From Gelatoporia subvermispora B (lineage: Eukaryota > Basidiomycota > Agaricomycetes > Polyporales > Gelatoporiaceae): DNA of 64,000 nucleotides. The stretch's first letter is position 1, and each line of letters begins with the position of its first letter. This document shows positions 1 to 11,167 of the stretch, one piece after another. Location: NCBI GenBank assembly GCA_000320605.2, contig KB445796.1, positions 489,531-553,530 on the forward strand. The letters are read 5' to 3'. The notes beneath the pieces were generated by a model. The model saw only the letters and a list, made by a program, of their open reading frames with translations. It made no database searches and was not told where the DNA came from. Both the position numbers and the translations under genes were made by a program.

Positions 1-572
1 CTTTCACCTTCTGTGACGGAACCTTTCACGAGTATAAAAGGCCCGGGACACATGGACCCACTAGCGTAGAGATGAACTAGGACGTAGCACTAGTTAGCAT
101 TCACATGCCCAACCTTAGACGTGGATCCAACTAGTTTACGAATGTTTTGCGTAATTACATTGTTGTGGGTGGCTTTGTGTGTCGTCCTGATTTTGACCAA
201 TTGAAGCAATTTCGGAGAACGCCGAGAGACATGCAGCCGGAGCGGCACTGGCACGAGTTTTTGACCGATAGGGGACACGCGCAATATCTTGCGTCTGCAC
301 TTTCTTTTCTACTCTCATCATCTCGTTGTCGGCGCGCAATCATCAGGCAACCAGCGCAGACAACACCGCGATTGGTGGAAACATCTCGAGTACGTCGCCG
401 GGGCATTGTGGCTGAATCAAATTAATCGTTAGAATCCACCGAAGTCCTGAAGATCAATATCCCCACGGATTCACACCACGTCAGGTGGCCGTCGCCATTT
501 GCACTGAACATACAACAGCCGATCATATAGCCAGTCCTACGACAGGTCAATCTTCTGCTGTCGCGTCTACGA
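1..572. other. Upstream region of the first gene
   Basis: This stretch lies upstream of the first clear start codon. It holds a TATA-like box near its left end and short overlapping reading frames on both strands, none with recognisable protein features. A spliced 5' leader or a small upstream exon of the 573-3938 gene could lie here. The frame of that gene is open for a short way above its ATG, but I could not settle a convincing splice pair. Confidence 0.4.
33..40 (+). promoter_or_regulatory. TATA-like box
   Basis: TATAAAAG on the + strand is a close match to a TATA box. It lies about 530 bases above the first large + strand reading frame, so it would fit a transcript with a long or spliced leader. 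Assignment to that gene is inference. Confidence 0.35.
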
Positions 573-3500
573 ATGCTTCCTGCCTCACAGAAGCAACCCG
601 TATCCACCCCCGCCCAACTTGCTGTTACATCTTCAGGCGGACCAAGCCCTTTATCTGGATTCAGATTTCAAGTCATCGGGCAAGAACCCGCGCTATTGAA
701 GCGTCTAGCTCCTGCACAGGAAGCAAAGCGCCCCCTTTCACCATCTCCTACACCCTCACCTCCTCGTTCGCCCAAGATGGGTTCAATACCCACAGGCAGA
801 CTGTCGCTTTTGGCCATCCTCGGAAACGGTGCGGACGGTACCGCAAGCAGCATTCCCATGCAGGTCGATGAACCTGCTTCACAGATCACCGCCGACGTCG
901 ACAAAGGCGATCATCCCGGCGGTGACCAAAATTCGATCACGCCGTCGCAGTCGGCCCCAGTTGCACAGGTCCCCCCTCAGATGGGACAAGCTGCGGTTGC
1001 CAGTCCGCCGGCTGGAGTGGGCGGTGGCATCGTCAGCGGCACTGCTGATCCTAGTCTGTCAGTAGGCCCCTCCGCCGGTGCATCAGGAAGCCAGGTACCA
1101 GCAACTGCGCCCATCGCGCCCATCGCGCCCATCGCCATCGCTGCGGCATCACCCGCAGTGGGCGCACCGTCGCCCTTGCTGTCAGTTTTGGCCACTGCAT
1201 CATATCTCCCAGGAACGGATGCTGCACTGCATCCCGCTGCTCCAGCATCCGCGGATCCGTATGCATTGCTGGCGCAGGTTGCGCAGGAGAGAGCCGACTG
1301 GGAGGATATCCGCTCGCTCAAGGATCGGCTCCGCGAGGAACATGACGAGCTCCTCGCACGCAGCGAGGAGACTATCCGTGTTGCACAACGGGAGAAAGAG
1401 CAGGCTCAGCGGGTTGCATCTATCGCAGAATCCGCCTTTGACAAACTGGAGGCTCTGCGCATGAGGCAGGAACAACGGCTCGTCTCGGAAAAAGAGAGAA
1501 TCCTCGCTGAGGTCAGACGTCTTTTCGAGGAGAAGCAGCAAGCTCATTCGCAAACGAGCCTCGAAGCACAGCGTGCGGCAGAGGCAGAGAAATTAGAGGC
1601 CGTCCGCCGTACGAAGGCTAATGCTGAGGCTGAGGCCGAGCAAGAACGTCGTCGTCTCGCCGATGCAGAAAAGGAGCAACAGCTTGTAGAGGCCCGCCGC
1701 CTCGCCGAAGAGCAAGAAAGGCTCCAGGCGGAAGAGCTGCAGCGCGCAGCGGACGAGGCTGGACGCCTCCAGCAGGAGCGCGAAGCTGAAGCTAAGAAGC
1801 AACGTCTGCTCGAGGCTAGGCTGAAGGCCGAAGAAGAAGCTCGAGAGGCGGAGCGCAAGCGCCAGGCTGAAGCCGTAGCTCGTGAAGCCGACGAACGCAG
1901 GCGCCTGGCTGAGGCCGAATCCCTCCAGGCGGAGCGGCGGCGGCAAGTGCAAGAGGACAAGGAAAAGGCTGCGGCAGAGGCTCGTGAACGTATCATGGCC
2001 GAACGGCGTGCAGATGCTTTGGCTAAACGGCTCGAGAAGGAGAAGAGTGCCCTATCCCCCCCTCCTGCTGTCGAGAAGAAAGCGTCTTCCAGTGCGACAG
2101 CCCAGACAGGTCCTCATACAACCTCCAACTCCTTGGCAAAGCCACAGTCCCTGCTTCAGATTGATACCGCCGGCAGTAGTTCAGCTGCGCAGAGCCGTCC
2201 GCTCTCTTCTGGCGGTGTGAAGTTGAAGAACACCTCTCTCGTAAGCCAAGGCTCTCCAGTAACGACTTTGCCTATTAAAACGCCCTTCCCTGTTGCGGAG
2301 TCAAAGACCAAGAAGGGGAAGAATAAGCCGGGTACCAACCAGTCCGCAACGCCTGCTCAGATTTCTGTTGCGAAGGGTGGTACGACGCCCCAGCAGGCGC
2401 GCAAGGTATCTGGCAGTGGAAGCAAGAAAAATAGTCCTAGTACGAACTCCTCGCCCGTCGGCAGTGGTCCGTCTCACCCCACTTCCTCGAAAGGCGCCGG
2501 ATCATCCGTCGCGAGGACGGACACGAAGGTTTCAGTCAGCCAAACCCCGAAACGCTCAAGCAGCGTGAAGCAAGAAGTAACAACCCCTTCTGTGCCGAAG
2601 ACACTGAAACCGTCCCCTTCAGCCACACCCGTCTTACCCAAACGTGAGCAGTCACTCGATTACGTGGACGCGCCTACGCAAGAGGCGAAACCTGAGGTGT
2701 CTACGACGGGCACGCGCAGCCAAGTTCCCCCTCGCTTCTCACGAGGGGACGCTGTTCCAGATCCCTACGGACCTGCTCATGCCGCGGACCGCGGAGAGGC
2801 CTCTACTTCCCTCGCGCCTAGGGTCCAAACTCTGTCTACATCCCGTACTGCCGAACTCATCCCAGCGGCTCCTCCGGGTATGAGACCGCCAGATGCCACG
2901 GCCACAGCATCAGTGTACTCTGCGGCGTCGCAGTCTTCGTCATATTCTGCACGAGTCCCCGATGACCTCACAAGGGGATCACTTATGTATCCTCCGGATC
3001 CCGTGGACGGTGCAGATGACTTGCATGCATGGAACGTAGCCCCGAGGCCTGATGACATCCCGCACGAAGACGAGTCTTCGTTCAGGCGTGATGAGGACAT
3101 GCAAGAAACTAGACGCGACTTTACGGACAGCAGGCAGGCTTACAGTTATCACTCACCCCCGGCGCGCTATGAACGTCTGTATGATCACTACTCGCCTGAA
3201 CCGACCCACTCAGTACCTCGACACGACGCATCTCCACCACATCTTCGCAAGAGGCCTCGTGACGACGAGCCCGTCTATGCACCTCGCCAGGCTGGCCTTT
3301 ACGAAAATGGTAGATACAACGATGAGTTACCTCCCCCACCGCGTCGCCAGAGGTTGTCCCCACCTGACAACGCTTCTCATCGCATGACACCTCCCGAGCG
3401 TCGCCCAGAGCGATACGATCGCTCGCGCTCACCGCCGCCAGCCGCTTGGGCACGGGACCCCCAGCAGTCCTATCTTGCTGCCTATCCAGCCGGTCCGTCG

Positions 3501-3938
3501 GCCATCACCAGGGCTACCCCAGAGTTCTACCGCATGAACCACGAAGACTGGGACACCGCTGCGTCATACCCTGCGTCCTCGTACTCAAGCGAGCACGACC
3601 GCCGTCGGGTCGTCTCTGGCCCGTCAACCACTGCACGCCAGGCCCAGCCACCGCCCGATCCGCCCGCGGAACAGGGCCCTGGGCTGCTGTCGCGTATGAG
3701 CGACCCGAGACAGCGTCGTCCGTCCGGGAGGGGTGCGCGCGTCGGTAATGGCAATGACCGCGGCGGCAACGGCTGGCAGGACAATGCCCAGGGCCCGCCA
3801 CCGCCCCAGCGGGCCCAGCGCGGAGGACCAAGTCGCGCACGCGGTGGTAACGCGGGCACGCCCCGCGGCGGTCCCCGGCCACGGGATCTGGCGTCGCGTA
3901 TGTCGTCGGGGAAAGGCCTGGAGGCCCGGCTCTCCTGA
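573..3938 (+). CDS. Large coiled-coil protein with RGG-like C-terminal tail, function unknown
   Basis: A single open exon of 1121 codons. Residues 1-220 are Pro/Ser/Ala-rich and look disordered. Residues 230-480 form a long charged helix rich in Glu, Arg, Ala and Lys, as expected of a coiled coil. The middle is Ser/Thr/Lys-rich, and residues 820-1010 are rich in Arg, Tyr and Pro. The last 90 residues are Gly/Arg-rich, like an RNA-binding RGG tail, and carry the motif LLSRMS at 1038-1043 and LASRMS at 1106-1111. I do not recognise the family. The composition suggests a nuclear RNA-associated or scaffold protein, which is inference. The gene converges on the BAR gene, with 319 bases between the stop codons. 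The ATG at 573 is the first in frame, but an upstream spliced exon cannot be excluded. Confidence 0.75.
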   Translation: MLPASQKQPVSTPAQLAVTSSGGPSPLSGFRFQVIGQEPALLKRLAPAQEAKRPLSPSPTPSPPRSPKMGSIPTGRLSLLAILGNGADGTASSIPMQVDEPASQITADVDKGDHPGGDQNSITPSQSAPVAQVPPQMGQAAVASPPAGVGGGIVSGTADPSLSVGPSAGASGSQVPATAPIAPIAPIAIAAASPAVGAPSPLLSVLATASYLPGTDAALHPAAPASADPYALLAQVAQERADWEDIRSLKDRLREEHDELLARSEETIRVAQREKEQAQRVASIAESAFDKLEALRMRQEQRLVSEKERILAEVRRLFEEKQQAHSQTSLEAQRAAEAEKLEAVRRTKANAEAEAEQERRRLADAEKEQQLVEARRLAEEQERLQAEELQRAADEAGRLQQEREAEAKKQRLLEARLKAEEEAREAERKRQAEAVAREADERRRLAEAESLQAERRRQVQEDKEKAAAEARERIMAERRADALAKRLEKEKSALSPPPAVEKKASSSATAQTGPHTTSNSLAKPQSLLQIDTAGSSSAAQSRPLSSGGVKLKNTSLVSQGSPVTTLPIKTPFPVAESKTKKGKNKPGTNQSATPAQISVAKGGTTPQQARKVSGSGSKKNSPSTNSSPVGSGPSHPTSSKGAGSSVARTDTKVSVSQTPKRSSSVKQEVTTPSVPKTLKPSPSATPVLPKREQSLDYVDAPTQEAKPEVSTTGTRSQVPPRFSRGDAVPDPYGPAHAADRGEASTSLAPRVQTLSTSRTAELIPAAPPGMRPPDATATASVYSAASQSSSYSARVPDDLTRGSLMYPPDPVDGADDLHAWNVAPRPDDIPHEDESSFRRDEDMQETRRDFTDSRQAYSYHSPPARYERLYDHYSPEPTHSVPRHDASPPHLRKRPRDDEPVYAPRQAGLYENGRYNDELPPPPRRQRLSPPDNASHRMTPPERRPERYDRSRSPPPAAWARDPQQSYLAAYPAGPSAITRATPEFYRMNHEDWDTAASYPASSYSSEHDRRRVVSGPSTTARQAQPPPDPPAEQGPGLLSRMSDPRQRRPSGRGARVGNGNDRGGNGWQDNAQGPPPPQRAQRGGPSRARGGNAGTPRGGPRPRDLASRMSSGKGLEARLS

Positions 3939-4257
3939 GGTAAAGTTCTAAGATACAGTTTAGTGCGCAAGGCTCTCGTATCATTATGGTCTTAATCTTC
4001 TTTCACGCTGGCTCAAGCCGTCATTCTTGAACGGTTGTACACTCTAATGTTTTCGCACTTTCTCCCTTGCACTTTGCTCGCGATATGGGGTCATGGGATT
4101 GCACGCTAGTTGTAACGTACATCCTCCCTCTGTGACTCCGGCTACACCTAGTAGCCATGTCGTCTGTGCTAGTCTACCTAGGCTGCTAACTACTCCGGGA
4201 TATCATGTCAATGACAAATCAAATGAAGCGGAACAGGAAAAAGCGTTCGCTGTGAAC
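3939..4257. other. Convergent intergenic region
   Basis: These 319 bases lie between two genes pointing at each other and should hold both 3' untranslated regions. I see no gene and no clear repeat here. Confidence 0.5.
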
Positions 4258-5491
4258 TCAAGCCGCCCCACAAATAGTCAGCTCCCTCATCTCTTGCAAT
4301 ACTCCTTCAACCTATCGGAGTCATTAGCATCAATCCATTGACGTGTTCCCAGTGATCAAAAGATTTTGAACGTACCTGCGCGTCCAGCTGTCCAGCCGCG
4401 TAGTCATCCCGTACATTGTCCGCAAAATATCTGCAAACCGGAGTCAGTAACCATCCGGACCAACATGCCTTATGTCGCATGTTTCACCTCTGGACGCCGC
4501 TGAGCTTCTCGTAACCTTCCTCTGCGAATTTGCATTGCATACGAATCATTGCCTCGAAGCTCGGGTCGAAGTACGGCACACGGAGGCTGAGCAGTTGCGG
4601 CAGCTCGTTGATGAGCTGCGCGTTGAGCATGTCGAACACCTCCTTCGCATCATCATGTTCCTGCTGCGCCTTGGGGAGCTTTGTCGGATCCTCGCTCGGC
4701 TTCTGGATCAGCTTGTTCATCCTGCTGCGTGCGGAGTCATAGTCAAGCAGCTGCGCTTCGGAGATGAGGTGCCAGTCTTGGTCGTGTGATGCAGGAGTAC
4801 CGCACCTTCTTGTTCCGCTTTGTGATGTGTTCGTTCACGATAGGAAAGTATGCGTTCATCTTTCCGAGGGGTTCCATTACTGTTGTCCGGTACGGCGCGT
4901 CCTACGAGTGTTGCGTGATGTTCTGTGGAATGCGCGTGTCGGAGGTGAGCGGACATACCAATTCTCGTCCTATTCCGGTGTCCAGGTCGTCGATGGACCG
5001 CTTGTACGCATGGGCCGCCATCGCGCTGTCAGACGTCTTGTCTGCCGCGCTATAGAATACGTCGATCGTATCTGCGAGCCTTCCCTGCGTGGCGGTCATC
5101 GCTGCACGGCTGTCAGGTCTCCCGCGCAGCAATAGAGTCGACGACACGCACCACGCATAGCATCCGAATATCCTTTCGCATCCTTCATCAACGCCTGGCA
5201 TTCCTTCTCGAACCTGCGGCCCCGTTAGCGACGGCCCCACGCCATGCACTGGCGCACGCACGTCTTGTACTTGGCCTCCTCGTCCGCGAAGTCCCTATCC
5301 ACCGTGCGCTCAATCTGACCTGTCTTCTGGAGGAGCTGTGTACGTGCGGATATTATACGAGAGTGGCCTCGGAGGGGGGACTGCTGTACTCACCGTCGTC
5401 CCCGCCCGGTTCATTGACTTCTTGAATCTGCACCGCCATGGTCATGCCAGTGTCCCCGGTGGAACGTGCAAACGTACCCTGACCAACTCAT
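4258..5491 (-). CDS. rvs161: BAR-domain protein of the Rvs161/Hob3 type
   Basis: Nine exons rebuild a 264-residue protein, the usual length for this family (yeast Rvs161 is 265). Exons are 5491-5478, 5427-5394, 5335-5262, 5213-5152, 5101-4959, 4901-4806, 4750-4488, 4430-4376 and 4311-4258. All junctions are GT-AG and in phase. The protein opens MSWSGFKKSMNRAG, the family's amphipathic N terminus, and carries LRVPYFDPSFEAM and FAEEGYEKLSGVQ, hallmarks of the last BAR helix. It lacks an SH3 domain, which separates it from Rvs167. Known role of the family: a BAR heterodimer partner that bends membrane at endocytic actin patches and acts in polarity and cell fusion. The first exon is only 14 bases, so simple gene finders may miss the start. 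Confidence 0.95.
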
Positions 5492-7309
5492 CGTGTTATG
5501 CTATTGTTCCTGGAATATGGATCCCGCTGCGATCTGGAGAGTGTTCCGAGAGGAGAGTAAGCGAGTCGCCAGAGTCCGAGCTGCGGCGACAGGAGCCTCC
5601 CGTTCATGCATGTGCGCTTACATAATATGCATTTGGCTGATACGCATCACGTGATTCAGGGACCTGGACGAGCGGAAGAGGATGTTGTTATCCAACAGGG
5701 CCTCAGGAGTCTCGGACACATGTACATACTTCGATGGCTGCGCGGGAGGGCCGTTGGAACAGCGCCGTGTGCAGTTTGCAATTCGAGCGTCATACGGATA
5801 TTTGAATTTGCTTAAATATACAATATACGTGCCGGCGCGGTCGAATCCGCAAAAGAACGGAATCAATGCCCGATGTTTTCGTAGAAATTCGCTATAGGGA
5901 AGCGATTGCCCGGATGCCAACGCGTCTCGCGGCGACCGCAAGCCCGCGAAGGCTTCCTTGAAACCTTTGATGGCCATTCTCCTCGGCCTCAGGCCACAGC
6001 TGGACGCCCACAGCGCATGACTCCGCGCGGAGCCGATGACTGATCAGGTGCACACGGAGCTGAGCTCGCAGCGTCACCGCCAAGCTGCGTGTGCTCGACG
6101 TTCGACGATCGGCAGCAAACCGTAGCACGGTGAAGGTGACGCCTTTCCGACGAAGCGACCGAACGTGTCGTAAGACCTGAGTGAAACATATGATTTCATG
6201 CAAAACAGGACGGACCAGGATGCGTCATGCTTGCGGGAGAAGGCAGATGCCCGGCGCCGCGAGGCAAGCAGATCGCTGTGGTGAATTTGCATGGCGGTCC
6301 CAACAAACCTGCAGCGCTGGGATTAGCGGCTAACTTGGGAGGTTCCAGTTTGTCGCGCGAGCGTTCGATCTTTCGAGTGATAGGATCATTCCCGTTCTGC
6401 GGGCCGCGGGATCCCGGGGGAATTGACCGATTTATGGAAGTCGAGCCTTGTCGAGCTAGGTGGAGATGGTGCGTTGTATTTGGCAGTGCGGTAGGATCCG
6501 CAAAGGAGCCACAAATGGCGCAGAATGATGGCCTCGTGCAGCATGCGCAGGACATAGCGCGTGGGGGTTTCGGGGGTGATGAGAACGGGGCGTCATCCCG
6601 AATACATCACAATCAGGGTGCGTGTTGGTATTCGCAGCGCTCGCCCGAGGAGGCGAGTGGATGGGATGCTATAGGACGCTGCATTGGGGAGGCTGATGAT
6701 CGCGCCCTAGCCGTAGTGTTTGCTCGGGTATGAAACGAACGAGACTCGCAGACGACACATCGTACTGTGACGTCGCAGCGAACGTTGCAGTCAATGCGAC
6801 GGTTACTATAGATTTCGCAGCACTCGGTGAAACACACCGAGACCGCGCAGAGAGGGGCATAAACAAGAAACGAAAATAAAATGAACGAAAAGCAACTCCA
6901 ACTTGGAGCGGTTGCGGCTTCCAAAAGGAGGACAAGGGCGGGCGACACGTGTGGGAGAATCGCACATTTTGGCAACATTTTGGCGACCACAGCCGAAAGC
7001 CCTTCTCCAGACAATCCCTCCTCCATCGCCCATTGTCCTCCTCCACCCATGCTCTCCTCCCATCTCTCCTCCTGACCTCAAACATTCCTCTCCTCCATGT
7101 TTTCCCTCGGACACAAACCACAGCCTCCAGACGACATCTATCCTGGAAAACTACCGTCTTCTGTGCAGTTTCGGCGCCGAAGCGTCTCCAATATCATCAC
7201 CCCCTCCTTCTTCGTCACCAACAACATCCATCACCCCCGTAGGGCTCCTCTCGCGCCCATTGATCCTCAGGCGAACCCGACCACTATCTCAGTTGCCCTT
7301 GACAACCCA
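5492..7309. other. Intergenic region between divergent genes
   Basis: About 1.8 kb between the start of the BAR gene (-) and the start of the next gene (+), so it should contain both promoters. Several short overlapping frames exist. One at 5618-5977 (-) gives a 119-residue peptide beginning MAIKGFKEAF, which I cannot assign to a family. A frame at 6227-6733 (+) is opposed by another on the - strand and shows no domain. The right end is pyrimidine-rich, as in many fungal leaders. Confidence 0.4.
6985..7265 (+). promoter_or_regulatory. Pyrimidine-rich leader
   Basis: A long run dominated by C and T, with repeated CTCCTCC-type words, precedes the start at 7310. Filamentous fungal promoters and 5' leaders commonly carry such tracts near the transcription start. 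This is why I prefer the ATG at 7310 over the upstream in-frame ATG at 7097, whose peptide would be translated from the tract itself. Confidence 0.4.
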
Positions 7310-10300
7310 ATGGCTGCCCCCGCCCCCTCTGCGACACTGCTTGGATACGATCCAGCACAGCGCGACCGCACCGCTGATCTCGCCCGCCTCAATATTGGGA
7401 AGCCGATAGTTGCTATACGCAGTGCTGATGACACTCCTAGCACCGCCGTACAGGCTCCGCGCCGCTCCTCTATCAACTCGCAGTACGTGTTTCTGCTGTC
7501 CGTAGTGCATAGTGATATCCATGGTGCCAATGCCTGCCTCCATTCTTCAGTTCGCAGAATATAGGCCTCGCCCCTCGACCGCCTCCTCATAGTCCTCCGC
7601 GCCAGACGTCCCGGCGAACAAACTACGCTACACCACCATCAGACACACGCAGGCCGTCTCTCCCGACTATCCATTTGCATCAGCATCGCGCGCCGGCCGA
7701 CCCTTTTACACCCACAAGCAACTCTGTACAGCCAACAGACCTTGGTGCACCCAACGGCAGTGAGGATCTGTATTCGAATCTCTCAACATTCACTTTCGGC
7801 GCCGCACACCCCGGATCCACTCCACGTCGCGCCGACCTTCTCGAAATGATCAGTCCCCTCGCCCCCTCGCCAGGATGCAGCAGCGCTGACCGCACACCGC
7901 GCCCCTCCGTTTCAGGCCCAAGCTCGGGAGGTTACGGCCTCGGCAGGACTCGTACACCCAGGCCGCAGAGCAGAGATGCGGACGAGGGATCGCGGGCGGA
8001 TGATGAGGACGAGGAGGAGGCGGTGAGGCAAACGCGTGCAAAGATGCGGGCAATCGACGACGGCCGGAGGCGGCCCTCCCTTCCCATAAATACCGAGCCG
8101 CCGAGCAGGTCCCCATCAGGCTCCCCGGATGCGCCAACCGGGCCTGCATTGAATGGCAAGTCACCTTCTCGAGCGTCCTCGATGTACGACAACGATCGCG
8201 ACAGCATGCAGGACGACCCCGAGTCGGACGGCTACAACGCTAACGCTGACGCTGACGACGTCGACACCGACGTCGAGTTCGACTTTCACCCCAACGCGAA
8301 CATCTCAGCGTCTGGCTCGCATGACCTTTCTGACACCGCTTCGGTTGACACGTTCGGTGGCCGGAGCAGGGCACACAGCTCGGGCATGCACTCCAATGAG
8401 CGCATGAGGATAAGTCACAGCAGTGACGTCTCTCCTGTCGACCCCTTGCAGAGGACAAATGAGTCGGATGTGCCGGAGTCTGCGACCGACCTGTTCAGTT
8501 CCGCCGTTCTCGAGCGCAGGGGAAGCTTGCCTTGGGACATTCCCGGTGCATCAGGCATGGGTGGTCCTGGCAGTGCAGGACGCGATCGCGAGGACAGCGC
8601 CACCACGGTCACAGGGCGGCGGTTTAGCCGGAGCGTGGATGACGAGCTAGGTGGAGGCACGCACAGTATCGCCGGCCAGTCGTCCAGCGAGCCGAATCAC
8701 CGCGCGGACTGGCGCAGCTTCGACGCACAGGAGCAGGATGAACAGCAGGACGCAATAATGCTCGTGGAGGACGAGAGCACGGCCCCGGACGCACTGGAGG
8801 GCTTCGACATATCGTACATCCTCTCCGACCCCCGTTCCGCAGGCGACTTCCGGGGCTCGTTTTCATCGAGTGCGCCCTCATTTGTTCAGCCGGGCATGGG
8901 CCCGCGCCTGAGTTTCGGCGGCGCGGACCTCGGCTGGGATGCGGCGTTCACGTCGGGTCGCCGGCCCAGCACGCAGACAGTGGACAAATTCACGCTGTTC
9001 GTCGAGAAGGGAGACGAAGCCTACACCCGCCGCAGGGCCGAGTGGAGCTTCAAGCGCGAGACGGACGGCGCAAACAACATCATGCCGCCGGGCACGCGTG
9101 CGCTCCTGCCTGGCACGCAGGAGATCTGGCGTCAGGCGCATGCGGGGCGGTATAAGGTCGACAGGCTGGTTCTTCAACGTGAGTGGCGTCTTCTGTCTTG
9201 CGTGTGTGGCGGCGTTGACGGTATCACTTTCTGTCTTGTGTTTGACGTGGGCAGCGGACAACCCGGGCAAGGCGCCGCAGCAGCGCGTGAACGTGCGGCA
9301 CATCGTCGATCCATACTCGAAGGGCAACACGCGCGGCGGGCCGACGTCGGTGATCCACAAGCACTCGCGGGCGGTGGCGTTCTCGATCTTCCGCCGGCAT
9401 GGGCTCTTCAGCCCGCGCCGTGGTGGACCTCAATTTGTCAACACGAGCGGGAGCATCCTCCTTGCGACCATGCGGGTGCAGGAACAGTACACGAACACCA
9501 AGACGACCAGCCAGCTCAACGCGCACGGGTTTCTAGGGGAAGCAGACGGCTCTCGTGCACGGTCTCAGAATCCTCACGTCTATCCGCCAACCAGAACGCG
9601 TGATAGTCCTTCTCGGGAGCGAACAGATCAGGAGAAGGAGAAGGGAAAGGAGAGGCCTCGCAAAGAGAAAGAAAAGGAGAGGCCGAAGGACGCGGGTTCT
9701 CGCAAGTTCAACCCCCTCACCAGCAACTCGGACACTGGCACGTCCAGCCAGACAGCGAGTGTCGGGAGCGTGTCGAGCCGCGCCACCACTGACGAGGAAA
9801 TGGTGCAGAAAGGGAAGAAGTCCCCGTCGAAGTCCCCGCCACATTCTGTCCCAGTTTCTCCCACCATCATCGAGCAGCCCTATGCCATGTCGCACGCCTC
9901 CAGTTCCTCCATGTCTGCGACTATCGTCGCTACGCACGAGTCCGTCGAGAAGCTAGCGTCGTCGTCGTCGATCGGCGGCCCGTTGAGCCCAACGTCAATC
10001 AATGTCGAACGATCCCCAACGATTGTGCAAGCACCCGCCCGTTATGAATCCCTGATCACCTACCACGCTCCTATAGACGATGATGAGCAGACGCCCCCGC
10101 GCACTTCGCATGCGGAAGCTTTCGCGACGCTGGACCCGTCGAAACTTGACTATATGCGCACACTCCAGGACCAGCGCATCGAACCTGATTCGGCCCATGG
10201 TATCAGCATCGCAGAACGCTGGCGCCGCAAGTTACTGGGACGTGACTCGAACAAGGCCGGTGCGCGACTGCCCTCGGGTCTGCCCGCTGCGGCGCTTGAG

Positions 10301-11167
10301 GGTCATTACACACCACCGTGGCTGACGATGGCGCCACGTTCGAAGCAAGAGGAGCGCGAGCGGGTCATCCAGAACCTGAATGAGTCGTTCAAGGATGTCG
10401 GCCTACTTCCTTCGTTCAAAAATAAGACCACGCGGGGCAAGAATGGCCGTCCGCGCCAGGACACGGAGCGCGTCAACATCTTCGCTAATGTGCCGCCGGA
10501 TTCGTTGCACATGCTCCTCCCGCTGTGGCCAGGGGAGACAGATCCTGGCGCGACGATCGAGATCGAGGAGCCCGCGCGGTACGATGTTCCCCTGGAGGAG
10601 CGCCAGTATCTACTTGTGTACTACGTGCCGTTCGAGGAGAAGAAGTCCGGGAGGGACAGGAACAAGGGCGAGCTGCAGAAGAAGCGCTCGCGCCCCGACC
10701 CGCTCGCTTCGCCCGCTACCGTCCAGGACAAGGTCAATAAAACGATCACGCTGCTGCACTTCCGCGTGTGCGCCCGTCTCGTCTCGTACCACGACCTTCG
10801 CGGAACGGGCGTGCGCCTGCCCATTACTGGACTCTCCGTCACAGGACCGATGGAGGAGGCGCTGCGACTCCTCCCGCCGTCCTACATCCGGGACCAGCGC
10901 CTCGACGACATCGTCATCGGTGTCTGCCAAGGCCGCCACAACGGCATGGAATTCATTCCTGAGGGCCTTGCGAAGCTCGGGCTCGCTCAGGCTGCACCAG
11001 AGACCCCAATTTCGTCGCTTCCGCTGTCCGATATGGACGCAGAAGTCGAGATCGAGTGGGTGCTTACCCCCATCGGGAGGGCCGCGGTGGAAATGGCGTG
11101 GCTTGGATGCCTTGCTATGACCAGCTTTGGCTCCGATACTGTTAACGGCCCCGCGAGGTCGCGGTAG
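7310..11167 (+). CDS. Large disordered protein with two conserved-looking blocks, function unknown
   Basis: Three exons (7310-7482, 7551-9178, 9255-11167) join in phase to 1237 codons, counting 1 from MAAPAPSATLLGY. Residues 1-530 are Ser/Asp/Pro-rich and acidic. A folded-looking block at about 535-700 starts near VDKFTLFVEKGDEAYTRRR and continues across the second intron. A Lys/Glu/Arg-rich linker at 720-750 and a Ser-rich linker follow. A second block at about 910-1220 contains ERWRRKLLGRD, LLPLWPGETDPGA and RQYLLVYYVPFEE. There is no signal peptide and no membrane helix. I do not recognise a family; the conservation of the two blocks is judged only from composition. Start choice: 7310 has G at +4, while 7097 is in frame but in a weak context. 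GC-rich codon use resembles the other core-like genes here. Confidence 0.8.

Noticed and set aside
5089..5261. Stops in the BAR gene region suggesting a pseudogene
   Set aside because: The stops lie in introns. Splicing at 5262/5213 and 5152/5101 gives a continuous Rvs161-type protein.
5618..5977. 119-codon frame (-) that might resemble a glycolipid-transfer-type N terminus
   Set aside because: The likeness is limited to a few residues around PYSEFLRKHRALIPFF. No second half of such a domain follows.
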